From positions 171,988,001 to 172,052,000 of the forward strand of contig JBITNC010000001.1 of assembly GCA_050084985.1 (NCBI GenBank): a stretch of DNA of 64,000 nt, written 5' to 3'. The notes under the pieces were generated by a model. That model made no database searches. It saw only the letters and a program-made list of their open reading frames with translations, and was not told where the DNA came from. The translations under genes were made by a program, and so were the position numbers. This document shows positions 1 through 13,400 of this stretch, piece after piece. Origin of the DNA: Nageia nagi. Lineage: Eukaryota > Pinophyta. Position 1 is the stretch's first letter. Every line of letters starts with the position of its first letter.

Positions 1-1290
1 TCAAATCTCAATATTGGGATATGTTAGTTTAAAAAATCCAAAATAAACTCACAAGATGGAAGGAAAAATATTTGAGCTATGCAAATAAACTTGTCCTTAT
101 CAAATCTATTCTTCAAAGCATACCTATTTATAATATAATGGTTTTTAAATTGCCTATAACTATTAGTAATAAGATAGATAAAATTTGTAATAAATTCTTA
201 TGGTCAAGAGATTCAAAAAAGAGAAAAATCACCCTGGTAAGTTAGAATTTTATTTGTAAGGAAAAAGACCAAGGAGGATTAGGGTTGAGTAAACTGAAGC
301 AAGTGGGTCAAGCTTTGAGAGAAAAAACTATTTTGGCATATAGCTCAGAATGAAGAGGAGTGGGTTCACACTTGTAAGGATAAATATATGATGGGCGAAA
401 ATTGCATATTGAGAATTCAAAATCCACCATATGGCTCACCTTTTTGAAATGGTATAGTAGTGGTAAGGTCCCATATTCAAGAGGCTATTAGATGACATCC
501 AGGAAACAGTGAGCAAGTATACATGTGGGAAGATGCATGGTTGAAGGAGGAACCACTAATTAAAATAAAATATTACAAACAAAGAGATGAATGGGCTTTG
601 AAATATCAGGGGAGCATAATTGACAAGTACTTTAAGAATGATACTAATAATTGGCAGATTCATAGGCCAATTAGAGGTAGAATAGTAAAACAACTAAAGT
701 AATTACAAGAGAAACTAAAAGATTCTAATATCAAGATCAATAGTCATGAAGGGAAATCAATATGAAAACTAAGGCCTGATGGAAAATATACTAACATCTC
801 TAGAAAAAGAAAGGAGAAAAATATGGAAGAATATTTGGAAAGCAAAGTTAACACCTAGGATTGCCTTCTTTCTTTGGCTTGTCACTAAAAAAAGACTATT
901 AACAATAAACAATTTACAAAGAAGATATTTCAATATAGTTAACAAATGTGTATAGCGTAAAAGAGAGGAAGAGAGTATAAATCATATTTTCTTGGATTGT
1001 GAGTATACAATGAATATTAGGGGCATGATATGCAAAAAAATGAAGATATAAATGGATATTACCAAGGGATGATAAATAATGCATAGAATAATGGGCACCC
1101 TAGGAGAAAACTAAAGGGTACTATAAATGCTAGACAATGTTGATTGGGCACATGTGGTGGAAAATATGGAAGCAAAAAAATAGTCAAGTGTTTAAAAATA
1201 AAAAAAATGAAGCATAGGAATTCTTCAAAATTATGACTCTTAGATTGGTAGAAAATATGATGGTGTACTTCAAGGATAAGGAAATACTAT
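1..1290 (+). mobile_element. LINE (non-LTR retrotransposon), 3' part, decayed
   Basis: Plus-strand translation with several stops and frameshifts gives the C-terminal half of a plant LINE ORF2. Around 40-300 it reads through the post-RT linker (motifs like WKEKYLSYANKLVLIKSILQ, then FLWS and QGGLGLSKLKQV). Near 500-560 there is a 'VYMWEDAWLKEEPL' stretch. Around 940-1010 lies the zinc-binding zf-RVT region (REEESINHIFLDCEY), and near 1150-1200 the 'WWKIWKQKNSQVFKNK' tail. The RT catalytic motifs would lie left of the window. Too many stops for function. The element continues beyond the left edge; its right end is not clearly defined. Confidence 0.8.
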
Positions 1291-1639
1291 CAAGCTTTAA
1301 ATCTTTTTTTTAAGACCAAATGATTTAAAAAACTCAACATGGTGAGGCTGATGAATTTAAGGTGAAAAGGATCCTAATAGGTGTGATGTACACATTATAA
1401 GAAGGATAACTAATGGAGAGTACATAGTCATAAGAATGACAAGACAATGATCGTATGCCACCTTTCATATTATTGATGACCCTGAGTATGAGGTCATCAT
1501 AAAGCAAAGGATTACCATAATAAAAATATAGTTAAAGTAGAATAATTATCACCACCCTACCAATAAAGAAATATCAAACAAGAGGAGAATGGGAAGGGTG
1601 CTGGTTTTCACAAAGTTGAGTGATCCAAGTAAAGCAAAA

Positions 1640-2200
1640 AAAGACCCCCATGTTTGGAGAATTTTATGTAGGGGAGGTTTGGATAGGTTTATTGAAGCAT
1701 GCAAAGCTAGAAGCGATTAGAGATTGGAAAATTATATAATGAATACTTGGAAAAATAGGGTCTATAAAATTTATGGAAGGGAATTTCACTTCAATGAATC
1801 AGCTATTTTGGAAACTACAAGCCTTCCAAACAAAGGCAAGGAGGTGAGGTAAAATTCAAAGGCAAGTAAGATTTAGGAGGTTTAGAAATTCAAAGGTGGG
1901 AAAATCTATTTAGAACAATATAGAATAGGGTATTATAGAAGTTTGCTCTATCCTTGGCATAAAGTGTGTAACATACTAATGAAATATATAACCTTGTAAG
2001 GGAGACACACAAAAGTGTTTAGTACCCACATCATTCTAATGAATCACTTCAAACTCCATAGAAAGCAGGTTAACTTTATGAATTTTATTTAATTTTCAAT
2101 GGTGGTCTCAGTCACCAAATGTAGGGCCAAACCAAAAGTCATACCCTTACACCAGATGGTCATGCTACTGGTATACTGACATCAGCTTGCAAATTCTACT
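1640..2200 (+). pseudogene. Fragment of a repetitive, transposon-associated plant protein of unknown function
   Basis: In plus frames, with stops, the translation reads 'HVWRILCRGGLDRFIEACKA', then 'YGREFHFNESAILETTSLP', then 'MKYITL.GRHTKVFSTHIIL' and 'MNHF'. From memory this resembles a family of repetitive plant hypothetical proteins (a region of the type 'MKYITLEGRFTKVYGYHFVLLNHF') that travels with transposons and is common in gymnosperm assemblies. No enzymatic motif is visible. Stops at several points make this a broken copy. The name and role are uncertain. Confidence 0.45.
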
Positions 2201-3840
2201 CAAAGGAAACCCCAACCCAAGAATACACAAGCCCAGATAAGAAGGGTGAGAAGGAATGGTAGGAGGGTTGATGAGAAAAAAAACCAAGACATCCCATCTT
2301 AGAATGATGATGAACAATAGAACCAAGCTAAAATTAGATAGAACATGCAAGATCAAAATACTATAGAGGGTAAGGATGAGGATGAAGAAGGCCAAATTAG
2401 ATTCAAAAGGTGAAGAAGGTCAACTGGGCAAACTCAAATAATCATTATTGAGAAAGACTTGGGTTAGAATATATAGGTATAACATTGATCAAAGAATAGT
2501 CAATAGCCAGGAGATAATTAATATAATATAGTAGAAGGGTTTCTTACCCCATAAGGAGGAGGAGGTAGTCAATGACTCAAGTAGATAAGGCCAAAGGTAA
2601 GCCAAAACTTGAAACTATCTATGTTTCTAATAGTCCTCCTATGGAGGAATGTAGTTCTACTTACACAAAAGAGAATCTTGTCACTCCTGAAATTACCAAA
2701 ATTGAAGTCAATCCTAAAATAACTCCTTCCTTTATATGCACTTAAGAAAGAAACAGGAAATGGGAAACCTGCTCTATCCATGATATGGAGAAGGAAAGTG
2801 GCAAAACTAGCCTTGAAAAACTTTATCAGGATTGGAGTGTAGAGAATTCCCCTCTCATGATTAATCCTATGGAATCCCCCTCTCATTATCCTAACCAAAA
2901 TACAAAACATGATTCATGCAACCTTCAAATTATGGTGTTTTATATAATTAGAAGGTTTTCTAAGCCTCCCAAGTACAAAAAATATAAAATCTAACTAATT
3001 TTCATGCCATAAAATATCTTTTTTTCACAATGTAATGTTACTTGAAGTAGAAAGGTGCCAGGGAAACCCTAGTATGATTTTTGAAACCATTCTTATCTAT
3101 GAATCTATGCAAGGATCTGAAACCCAAAAACATAAATTGATTCAAAAAGGAAAAACTTGGAGGAAGATATATAGGAAGTTCTACAAGTACAATCAACAAA
3201 AGCTGAAGCTATAATGGGATTAATTTGAACAGGATGAGGTAAAGCTTTGAGATTATTGGCATGATGACTTCTTTGAGGTCTGAGCATCCATAATACCACA
3301 ACATAATATAGGATTCTACTTCAAAGTTAAGCCTTTTCAGAATTTCAAACCTGATAGGGAGGGCAATAGTCAAGGGTAATTATGTTTTCTTTATCTCCAT
3401 GGATATTGTAAAACATCAAAATCAAGTTTTTTTTCATTTTATTATAAAAGACACTCAAACTAAGAACCATTTTACTACTATGCATGAAATGCTCTATATT
3501 TATTTTGATAAGAAGGTAGATATAGTCTGTACATAGTGCTTCGTTTTACTCTCTTTTGATCAATTGATGGACTAACACTTATACTGTTACTATGCAATGA
3601 TATATTTTTTTGGTGTATAGTTTATATTTGATAGAGATATACTTTACTCTATTTGTGTATGATATAGAAAAATAGATTCAACTCTCTATTTCTTTTTGTA
3701 AAAGGTGTTCGAAGTCCTTTCAAAACTTGATTTTCTTTTTTGATTAATATCAAATTTACCCATTGGTTCTGATCAAAAATAAAAAATAGATCATAATGAA
3801 TAATTAGATAATTGTATGAAAAATGAATTAACACCATCAA
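2200..3840. other. Unassigned AT-rich repeat-like DNA
   Basis: No convincing gene. The plus frames give an acidic patch (DEDEEGQIRFKR, near 2370-2400) and short broken stretches that may be the continuation of the protein fragment at 1640-2200, but I could not match any domain. The short open frames on both strands look like chance. Confidence 0.35.
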
Positions 3841-3844
3841 TTAC

Positions 3845-4560
3845 TAAACTCAATCTGACACTCCTAGTTCATCTTGAAATTTATAAGGCCACATATTTTT
3901 TATATGTTTCATTTCTTTAGAATTTGGAGAAATTCATAATACACCTTCTTCACTTCTGTTTTTTGCATGTCAATCCATATATTGTGTAATTAAATTAAAT
4001 CGATACATTCATGATAACCTAAAAATGATTGGAAAGTTATGAATATTCTTTTAAAGAATATTATTTCCTATCGTTCTTGACTGGTATCTATTTGCATCAC
4101 ACTTTTGACATATATTCAATTTTTCATATGGTTATATATACAATATAGAATCATTAATGTATGCATGGTATGAATGACACTCTACCCCTACATCCTTCAA
4201 AATCTTTTGTGCCTTTCTATACGAAGGAGGGATGACATTATCTCTTGGAAACTCTTTTTCTTTTAGTAACCTATAATACCACACAAAGTAATAAATTATT
4301 ATTAAATAATAAATATAAATTTAATATATTAGAAAATATAAAAAAAATGCATATTTCATAAGAGCAATGAAATGTTTATCTGACCATCCACAACTGGCTT
4401 TTAAACTCATCAAAAGTAGGATCAATGATAACTTGGATAAATGTGCTCCTTCATATAAAAGAGTTTTGAAAGCACTATACACACTATCATTTTCATAATC
4501 ATCATCTCTTACATCATCATATGTATGAGAAGTATCATTCATGTCTACATCATCATATGC
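3845..4560 (-). pseudogene. CACTA (En/Spm) transposase fragment, TNP2-like
   Basis: The minus strand reads from about 4560 down. Acidic 'HTYDDVRDDDYEND' is followed by 'AFKTLLYEGAHLSKLSL' and 'KASCGWSDKHFIALM', the usual TNP2 N-terminal region (F..LL.....KLS......K...GWSDKSF..LL). After a gap that may be an intron come 'PPSYRKAQKILKDVGV' and 'NICQKCDANRYQSR', matching the TNP2 'P.SYYEAKK.L.DLGL...C......C..C...RW' block, and near 3850-3920 'EEGVL.ISPNSKEMKHI', matching 'DGVLRHPADS..WKH'. Stops interrupt it, so it is dead. No terminal inverted repeat was found beside it. Confidence 0.75.
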
Positions 4561-5399
4561 ATTTGCATAGACTAATTGAAGTAGATATTTAATTACACTT
4601 TGTTTCTAATGAGCATTATTTTATCTTTCATCATTATCACTATCAAAATCCATGACTACAAGAACAAGAGCTATTGGATTTGGATCTATCAATAATTGTT
4701 CATATGCATCAATACTTAATACATTGTGTAGTCGCTCCCTTTTTCTTTTATATTTCTTCGATGGAATGGTGTATAAGATATTCTTTCATATTCATCATGA
4801 TGTGCTTGCCAAATAAATTAATTAGTTGTTAAGTACAAATTAACCATTAAAATAATTTTTAAAAAATAAATATATTTTTCATTAATAGGTAGTCATCAAC
4901 AAGTTGTAACAAGTGGATAAGAATGTAAAAGTAAATAATAACAATATATGAATTTTATACATCCATACAAAAATCAATAATAAAAATTCTAAAATCAAAT
5001 CAAATTTTGATGTTATTTACCTCATGATGATCATTATCTTCATCAATGTCCATCCTTCTTCAATGGGACATCGATCCTTTCTATAACATTAATCATAATA
5101 TTAAGTTAAATATTTCGCATAGTATCGTCAAAGTAAGAATTTAAATGATCTTACATTTTTATATATTTAAAGAAATTTATGTGTTGATTAATGATATATA
5201 CCTCATGTGTACTCCTCTGAAAAATTGATCGCATCTTCATCTAATGAAACACCTATCCTCGATTGAGGAATATAAGGAGTCTTATCATTATCAGAAGATA
5301 CATTCATCCTTTTTTAACGAATATAAAGCATGTTTTCCTCATTTCAAGATACATCATCAATTTGCTTGGACATAGTGATATAAGTTACTGACTCAACTG

Positions 5400-5760
5400 T
5401 TATTAAATTTCAAAAAATAAAAAATGATTACTCATATTATTTATAATATTTTTAAAATTTAAAAAAGTCATACATATTACTTGTAAATTTATAATATTTT
5501 ATTATTTTTATTTATAAATTTATAATTACTTGTAAATTTATCTAATTTTTTATTTATATATAATTACTTGTAATTTTATCTATTTTTTATTTTATTTATT
5601 TATTTTGAAATTATTTATATTATATAATTTTTTAATTATTTGTATATTTATCCAATTTCTAATTTTATTTATTTATTTTTAAAATATTTATAATATTTTA
5701 AGTGAAAATTATAATTTTTTAATTGTTTAAAATTGGTATTATATTTTTTTCTATCTATTT
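5400..5760. repeat. AT-rich degenerate tandem repeat
   Basis: The stretch repeats a degenerate unit of about 60-90 bp built on 'ataattacttgtaaattta' followed by T-rich runs, at least three to four times. It contains almost no G or C. No gene is visible. It may be the subterminal or intergenic part of the neighbouring CACTA remnant, but nothing proves this. Confidence 0.5.
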
Positions 5761-5769
5761 TCATTCTTG

Positions 5770-6720
5770 ACGCAATTGACAGCGCACATCAAGAAAAGCA
5801 TTTCGAGGACGATGCAATTATTAACGCAATATGCATCAAAAAAAACTTACATTACGAAAATTAAAAAAAAAAAAGACATGTCACTTTCATTTAAGAGGTT
5901 TTCTTTCAAAACAGAGGTGTATTTTCATGGGAGAAGGGTTTTAGGCTACCAATAAGTGTGTTTTTGCTAATTTTCTTAAAATTTAAACATGATTTTCTAA
6001 ATTATTTTAGGATTTTTCAATTTTTCTTAAAAACTTTTACAATTTTTGTAAGAGAAATGGTTTTTCTTTCCATTTCTACAAATTCTCAAGAGATTTTCAT
6101 AAGTATAAATCATCTATTTTTTCTAGCATTTCTCTAAATTTTTGAAAAAAAAAATTAAAAATGTAGGATATTACTAAAAAAAACCTAGGGTTTACAAGAA
6201 AAGTAGGATTTCTATTTTTAAAAAACTCAAGGTTTTTACAAAGACAGTAAGGTTTTTGATTAAAAAACATAGAAAAATAAATATAAACATAAAAAAACAT
6301 ACCTCATATGTTATAGGTATGTAAAATAGTTTGATGCCCTGAATTTGCCCATAAATTTTGCTTCAAATTATGGAATTTCACACTCAAAATATTTGTCAAT
6401 TTTACTTTGAATATAGGATTTGAGAACGCACACATAGTATTTATAGCTATTTTTTCTTAATTTTACAAAATTTATAAGTATTTTAAATTAATATAAATTT
6501 TAAAATAGTATAAATTTTATAAATTTAAAATTACAATTATAATTTACAATTTATAAATATAATTTAAAGCTAATTAATTATAAAATCATAATTTACAATT
6601 TTAAATTAAAATTATAAAAATTAAGCTTAGGAATTTGCAAAAAAAAATTAGGATTAGAACTTTGCAAAATATTTTAGGTTAAAATTAACAAAAAAAAATT
6701 AGAATTATGAATTTGCAAAA
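5770..6720. other. AT-rich non-coding stretch
   Basis: I see only A/T-rich sequence with short chance open frames on both strands. Composition is heavily biased and no protein motif is recognisable. Confidence 0.4.
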
Positions 6721-6724
6721 CATT

Positions 6725-6910
6725 TATGACATATTAAAAAAAAAACTATGATATTAGGTTTAATTTTAAAAAAAATTAATAACATTAGGCTTAATTTTTT
6801 ATTTATTTATGACACTAAGTTTAATTTTTTAAATTTTTTATAAAATTAATCTTAATTTCTTTTTTAAATTTATGACATTAGGTTTAAAATTTATGGCATT
6901 ATGTTTTTCC
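6725..6910. repeat. Degenerate tandem repeat with 'gacattaggtttaat' core
   Basis: The core (t)atgac(a)ttaggtttaattttt recurs about four to five times at a spacing near 40-50 bp, with A/T-run length differences between units. It is low-complexity, non-coding sequence; a short open frame starting in it is not supported. Confidence 0.5.
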
Positions 6911-7129
6911 TTTATTATACTGATAATATTAAATTTTTATTACCTTTATTTAGTGATTATCATGATCGAAAAGAAAAGAGCTAGAAAGGAGCAGTTGCAT
7001 TATGATCCTAAAGATGAAAAAAATGATAGTAAGTATCAATATCTATTAATGTGATATTGAGATATTTTAATTAATGTTTTTTTTGTTGATATTAGTGGTG
7101 GTTTTTAGGAAACCAATAACCGCTTTACA

Positions 7130-8450
7130 TCATAGGTAGTTTCAATTTTGTCCCTCAACCTCCACAAGGCTCGAACAAAAGTCCCTCGACCTGAGGGAGG
7201 GCCTGAATATCCAAAACTTGAAAAAATTAAATCTTATCAATACCTAGTACATATTTTTAGATAAGCATTAAATCTTGTACTCTTTCAAACAACTATTTGA
7301 AACTACCCTCATAGATTTGAAATTTGAAAATTAAACTTCTTTCTTAAAAAGAAAATGAATGTTGAGCCTTGGAATTTCTAGTTCTTAATCTTAGGCCTAG
7401 CATTTCAAATAGTTGGATACACTAGAAAGTACCTCATAGCTTCTTTCTTGAGTCATTTAAATCGATCCCTTCTTGCAACATTGTGACTGCTAGCTTTGAA
7501 CTAGCTGCACCAACCCCTAAGTAAAACCTAGATCCTTGTAATAGGAATGACAACACCAAACATCCCTAGTAAGGACGTTTTCATAGGAATTCTCCTTCTA
7601 AACGGAACACCACCTATTCTAGTAGAGTCATGCCCCACCAGCATGTAGAAGAAAAGAATACCCTCTTTCAATAACTTCCACACTAGCACCCAATCAATGT
7701 GAATGCAACTCAAAAAACCCTCATTTGAATCTGGCTCAACTACTCTTATAGAGAATATTTCCCAAAAAACCATAGGGCACCTCCAAAATGAATAAAATAA
7801 ACAAAGAGAAGGGGATTTTGGAATCTCTAATCCCTTAGCTTCTGGGGTTCACAAAAGATACTACAACTCTTCCTGCTTTACATACCCTATGGCCTCTAAA
7901 GCTGGTTCGAAGACTCGAGAACTAGAATCTACTTGAAGCAATAATTTTACATAAAAGATATATTTTATTTCTTTAGCTAAAACCCTTACTTCCATCAAAA
8001 ATTCTATCGAAAACATCTTCCTTAGGAAGGATTATGCAACAAAAAGTGTATAAATCTCTTTTAGAGAGAATCATGCCTCCAAAGATAAGTATGTAACATT
8101 TGTGTCTTCCACATCCTCTATATACCATACAGCCCCTCGCCCATCCCCAAACAAGAGTATAAGCATTTTTTCCCTTAGGTTTGAGCTTTAAGAACCCATC
8201 AAAAAGATCAAAACCCTCCTCATGTAGGATCACCCACCTTTCTGCTCCATCTAGAAGCCAAATCCCTCCTCCTGTCGAGCCAACCTCTCCTTGGATGACT
8301 ATTCTTTTGTCTAAAACTACTATAGCATTGGAGTTTCTAAGAGACACCCATCATTTCCTCATGCACTACCTCCCCCCTCTCTCCTCATAAAAACCCTATG
8401 ACCCAAAGCTTCAGATTGCATGTCATCCTCCTTCCAACCTTTTTTATGGA
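7130..8450. other. Higher-GC unassigned stretch, possibly minus-strand coding relic
   Basis: Base composition is richer than in the flanks, and the minus strand has open stretches at 7528-7773 (81 codons) and 7973-8347 (124 codons). Neither shows a motif I recognise; the larger reads W- and G-rich (for example 'WVILHEEGFDLFDGF'). They could be the remains of one broken gene or of a transposon ORF. I assign no function. Confidence 0.3.
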
Positions 8451-9165
8451 GAATAACTAGCTAACATGGATATTGATTATTAATTAATGCTTTATTTTTA
8501 TAAGGCAAATAATTTTTTTAAAATTTTTTGCAAGAAGAGTTAGCAAAGGAAATGTGGAAAATTACCAAAATAATATTTACTACCAAAGATTGGAGAAAGA
8601 TTTGGGTATCGGGACTTCTTCTAGATCACCTCATACCACAAGCACTAGTATACCACTACCTCCAAGTACTCCACATGGTAATATTTTTTAATGATTTGTT
8701 ATTTTTCTAAAAATGAATGAAATAATATTTTTAAATTGATAAATATGAAGTAAGTGTTGAAAGTGCAGAGTCAGTTAATCAAAATATTTTTATATTTTCA
8801 GCATCAAAGGGGAAAAGAGTATTGAATTAAAAGTCAAAGTAAATGGTGAAGTCATGCATGATGAAGTTGGTAAAAGTTGATATTTGAAAAAAATATATAT
8901 TTATATATAGATTTGCAATAAATTAATTTAGTAATATTTTCAAATCTAATGCAAAATGAGAGTTGAATACTCTATTAAGGTTTGCTATTGTGCATGAGCT
9001 GAACTATTGGCCTAGGGTTTCATACTGTATTGAAGTTTGTATGGGATTATTTATTTCCCTCAACTCTGAATACCATATCAGTTGGTTTACCATCACCTTG
9101 ATAGGCTTAGTTTTCTTTTTACATGGAATTCACTCATTCAATAGTTTCAACTCAAGTTGAAGCTG
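8451..9165. other. AT-rich stretch without recognised gene
   Basis: Short open frames on the plus strand (8528-8710, 8963-9160) show no domain and have ordinary chance length for this composition. Nothing else is visible. Confidence 0.35.
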
Positions 9166-9389
9166 CTAGAAGGAGCAATGGCATCCAAGGAGGCCCAAAA
9201 GTTTATCCTAAAAGTTTACAATGAGGTAATACCTTTTTCCTGATGTTGACATCCTTGTTGATAATTTTAACAATGCATGTGGTTGGTTAAAAAGCCATAC
9301 TCTTATAGGATACTTTTTGTTTCGTATTCTTACGAAGTTTATGATTTGTAGTTGGATTCAATAATATTGGACATCTTATGGTATCAAAG

Positions 9390-10390
9390 TTGAGGACATT
9401 TAAAACCTTACAAAAGGTTTTTTCCTCTACCATTTTCCCCATGAAGATCATGCCAAATTTATTTTTGACCATGGTACCTATTAGGTCAGAAACTTGCTTC
9501 TATTCTTTCAACCATGGATACAAGATTTCTTAGTTGATGAAGGAGCTCCATTTTAAGTACTTATTTGGGTTGAACTCCTCAAACTCCTAGTTTCTCTATG
9601 ACCTTCATGGAAATAATTATGTCTCTTTTAGGTACCTTTATGTGTGTTGAGCAGCTGAAGTTATATAGAGTTTACCCTTACAAAAGGATTTGTGTCAAAA
9701 TAGACTTATCTAAGGATCTTAAGGACTATTTGGTCGTTAAAGTTGGCAATAACTATTACTTTTAGAGGTTAGTTTATATCAACCTTCCTAATACTTGTTA
9801 AAAGTGCCAATCAGCAACATTAAATCAAGGATTACCCTCTCATGGAGGGTAGGTTCAAAACTTGTAATTAGGAAACAATGGCTTTGGTAGCCCATGCACC
9901 ACACCCTACTAGGCATACTCATACCCTGAACATCGATAATGAGTGTAATGATCTATCAAGGCAAATGGAATACTATGAATAATAAAAAAATTATAATGGG
10001 TTCCAAGCCTATTGAACCTGTTATACTCTCATAAGAGAATGCTCAAATAGCCCCATATTCTCAACCCATTTCTCCAAAATTTCCCCTTATGATATATGTT
10101 GTGTCTTCAAGTTTAACACCCATCATTGCTATTAATCCTCAAATACCCATTATGGAAGCTAAGTACAAAGAGAATTTAATGCGACCTAGAAGGTCCCAAA
10201 GTCCCCTAGGGGGTGGAACTGATATCCAGTAGAAGTAACACTCTTTTAGCATGTTCATAAGCACCAATCATGCAAACTTTATCACAAAGCCTTATGCTTC
10301 CCTCGGGGAGCTAGGGGATACCGAGGATTTTAACAATGATATTGCTGATGATAATGAGCTCGATGATAATATGAACCTTGAATCTATGTA
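9390..10390 (+). pseudogene. LINE A ORF1 (gag-like, DUF4283 type)
   Basis: Broken plus frames give 'LTKGFFLYHFPHEDHAKFIF' near 9405-9465, like the DUF4283 start 'G.FL..F..EED...V', then 'RICVKIDLSKDLKDYLVVKV' near 9686-9745 and 'CQ' near 9805 where a zinc knuckle should begin, then an acidic C-terminus near 10320-10380. In intact relatives this protein binds element RNA. Several in-frame stops show it is non-functional. Confidence 0.65.
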
Positions 10391-10412
10391 ATATTTTTTA
10401 TGTAATGGAATG

Positions 10413-13400
10413 TTAAAGGGCTAATGGACCCAATTCATTGGGTCTAATATGAAAATATTTGGTTTGTAATGAAATTGCCAAAGTTACTTGTCTCTACAAA
10501 AAACTAGATTTTCTTCATCTCCAAGAAGTTAAATTTTAGAGTTTAACCTAGAATGTGCCATCTTTTTGTGGCCAAGTAGCTCTATGTATGCTACTAATCA
10601 TTTTCATGGTATAGGAGGTTCCATAACTTTTATTCCTTTGATGTGGAATTACTTTTTGGTCTCATGGGAGGTGGAGCCTTCCAATCAGGCGATGTGGACC
10701 CTTTTTTATGTCTATGGACAAGCTTTTTGGAGTTATCAATATCTATTCTTCTACTCATGGCTCGCATAGAAGCTTGCTATGGAGATGGTTTACTTTATCT
10801 CTACCCTAGGCTATTTGGTTTATTTTTTAAGGATTTTAACATTATTAAGAAAGTTGGTGATAAAGTAGGCGATCTTCCCATGAGATGGTGTGTTGATGAT
10901 AAAGATGTTTGGTTTTTTTCTCAAGAACAAACATGGGCTGGTTGACCTGAATGCATATCATAATGCTCAAAGTTTCCCAAAATTTCTCTAGTTCACCTAG
11001 CCTAATTTTTAGTTAGGTGATTATAGAGTTATTAAACGGCTAGATAGGTTCATGCTCACTGATCAGTCTAGTTTTTCTTTCCAAAGTTTATCTCCCACAT
11101 CACGTTTAGTTGTGGCATCTTTGGGAAACACTATATCATATCATCTTCCCATTATGTTTAAAGTTGCCTCTTATTTTAAGAAACCTTGTACCTTACATTC
11201 TTAATTCTACCTCAATATCTCCTTCCTTCATCATCCAGATACCACAGCCCACATTTGTAGAATCTGGAACCTTTTCATAAGACCAAAAGAGAAGGTTGGC
11301 TAGATTAACTAATGGAATGATGCTATCCTTCAAACCACCTCAATGTTAAGAACTTTGGGTGTCAAACTTTCTCAACTCCATAAGCACTTCAGCTTCACCC
11401 TTCAAGAGGATTTTGAACATGCTTCTTTACTTTTGGAAGCTGATCCCATGAATGTTCTACTGCAATAACAAGTTACTGTAGTTAGATATGAATTAAAGTA
11501 GATAGAAGTGTATGAAACCAAAGGTCCTAAAATCCAAGCTTGACTTTACTGGCTAAAAGTTGGTGATCAAATATTAAAAGAATTCTTTCAAAGACTACAT
11601 ACCCCAAGGTTGGTAACTCACTTTAAAGTCCTTCTTGATGAGGTTACATAGCTAAGAACTATACTTAGGTCTTTTCTTCTCAAGAATTTATAGAGGATCA
11701 TTACCTTACTCTTGATGAATGCTACAGAATGGTTCCTACCAAGCTTTTTCCTACTTAAAAAGAAGCTTATGATTGCCCTCTTACTTTAGAGGATTTAAAA
11801 GCTACCCTTACTTGTATGGTAAATGAGAAATATTCAAGTTTAGATAGCTTTCCATGTGAATTATATAAATAATTATGGGATGCTATTGATCCTGATCTCT
11901 TCTATGTTTATCAACAATCCCTTATTACAGATTCTTTGGGATCTATAATTAACAAAGATAATATCAAATTTATACCCAATATAGGGGATCATGAGCTCAT
12001 TTCTAGTTGGAGGCCTATTACTCTCCTGAATTTTAGTTATAAAATCATTTATAAGGCTTTGGCCCTCAAGCTTCGATTGTTATTACCCCATATTGTCTCT
12101 CTGGAATAAATTAGTTTTATCATAAGCAGATATATCCTTGATAATATCATTAGTATTTGGGAAGGAATGGATTGGGCTTGCTCTTCTTAGCAAAATACTC
12201 TCTTTTCAAAATTGACTTTGAAAAAACTTATGACAATATTGAGTGGAATTTCATATTGGATATGTTAAACATTCTAGGCTTTGGCCCAAGTTTTATTGCC
12301 TTAGTTCAAATGCTTTTCAATCATACCTCGACCATGTTGACTCTTGATGGGTTACAAACCACATCCATTAGCCTTTTTAAGTCAGTCAGAAAAGGCTATC
12401 CTCTAGCTCCTTCACTTTATGTGTTAGTAGCTAAAGCTTTTGGCTATCTTTTAGCTAATAAAGCTTCTCAAAAACTTGTTTATGGAATTTCCCTTCATGG
12501 GAATGTTGGGTAATTTATCAATCATAATTTTACAGATGACTCTTTACTTACTCTTAAAGAAGAAAGAAATTCTATTCTTCAAGCCTTTGCTTATCTTAAC
12601 ACCTTTTGCAAAGCTTTTGGGTCAATTATCCAATGGCAAAAAACCTCTTATTATAGATAATCTTTGTCTGATTGTCCTGACTGGCTTGCTGGCTTTCAAT
12701 GGCAATGGTTAATCCCTAGAGAAATATTTAAATTTTTAGGCATTCCCTTTGGATTTCAAAGCAACCCAACTTAGTTATGGGGATATGTTTTATAGAGAGT
12801 GGAAAAGAAGTTATCTTATTGGATTACCAAAAAGCTTTTCTTACCAAGAAAATTCTAAATTTGCTCAAAAATTCTAACTTCTACACATGTTTACTATTCT
12901 CCCTATTGGGTCCCCTCCCAGAATTATTACAAGAAGTTAGAAAAGCTTCTTAGGGAATTTTTATGGAAAAATAAAAAGACAAGAAAGGCTTCCATCAAGT
13001 TTCTTGGAAATTTTGTTGTCTTCCCAAGAGCATAGGTGGAATGGGGATTTTTTATTATTATCAGTAAGATTTGGCTTTAAATGCCAAATGGATTATTTGA
13101 GCTCTATAAGATTAAAAGCTTGAAAAATCCTCTTACGGTATTGTATTTCTTAAGGTCTTACCCTTGGAAAAAAAATGTGGAAGAATATAAATTTTCCTTC
13201 TCTGATTGTTGCTCCTATCCCAATTAAGATTACTGGGTCTTTTATTTGTAAGAGCATTTGGAAAGCATGGGAAAGCATCAAACCATGGCTCCACTAGTAA
13301 AGTAACAACCAACATCAAAGTGTGGCTCTTGCTTCCCGTAATGTTTAGTGATCTTCCATTATCAAGTTTTAGAACCAATATCTTGATTCCATTCAATGGA

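Noticed and set aside
4042-4062. Near-perfect palindrome aatattcttt-t-aaagaatatt
   Set aside because: AT-only-like 21-bp palindrome in AT-rich coding relic; expected by chance at this composition.
7169-7177. tRNA B-box-like 'ggctcgaac' (minus gttcgagcc)
   Set aside because: No A box at the right distance and no A-rich tail or stems, so neither tRNA nor SINE can be supported.
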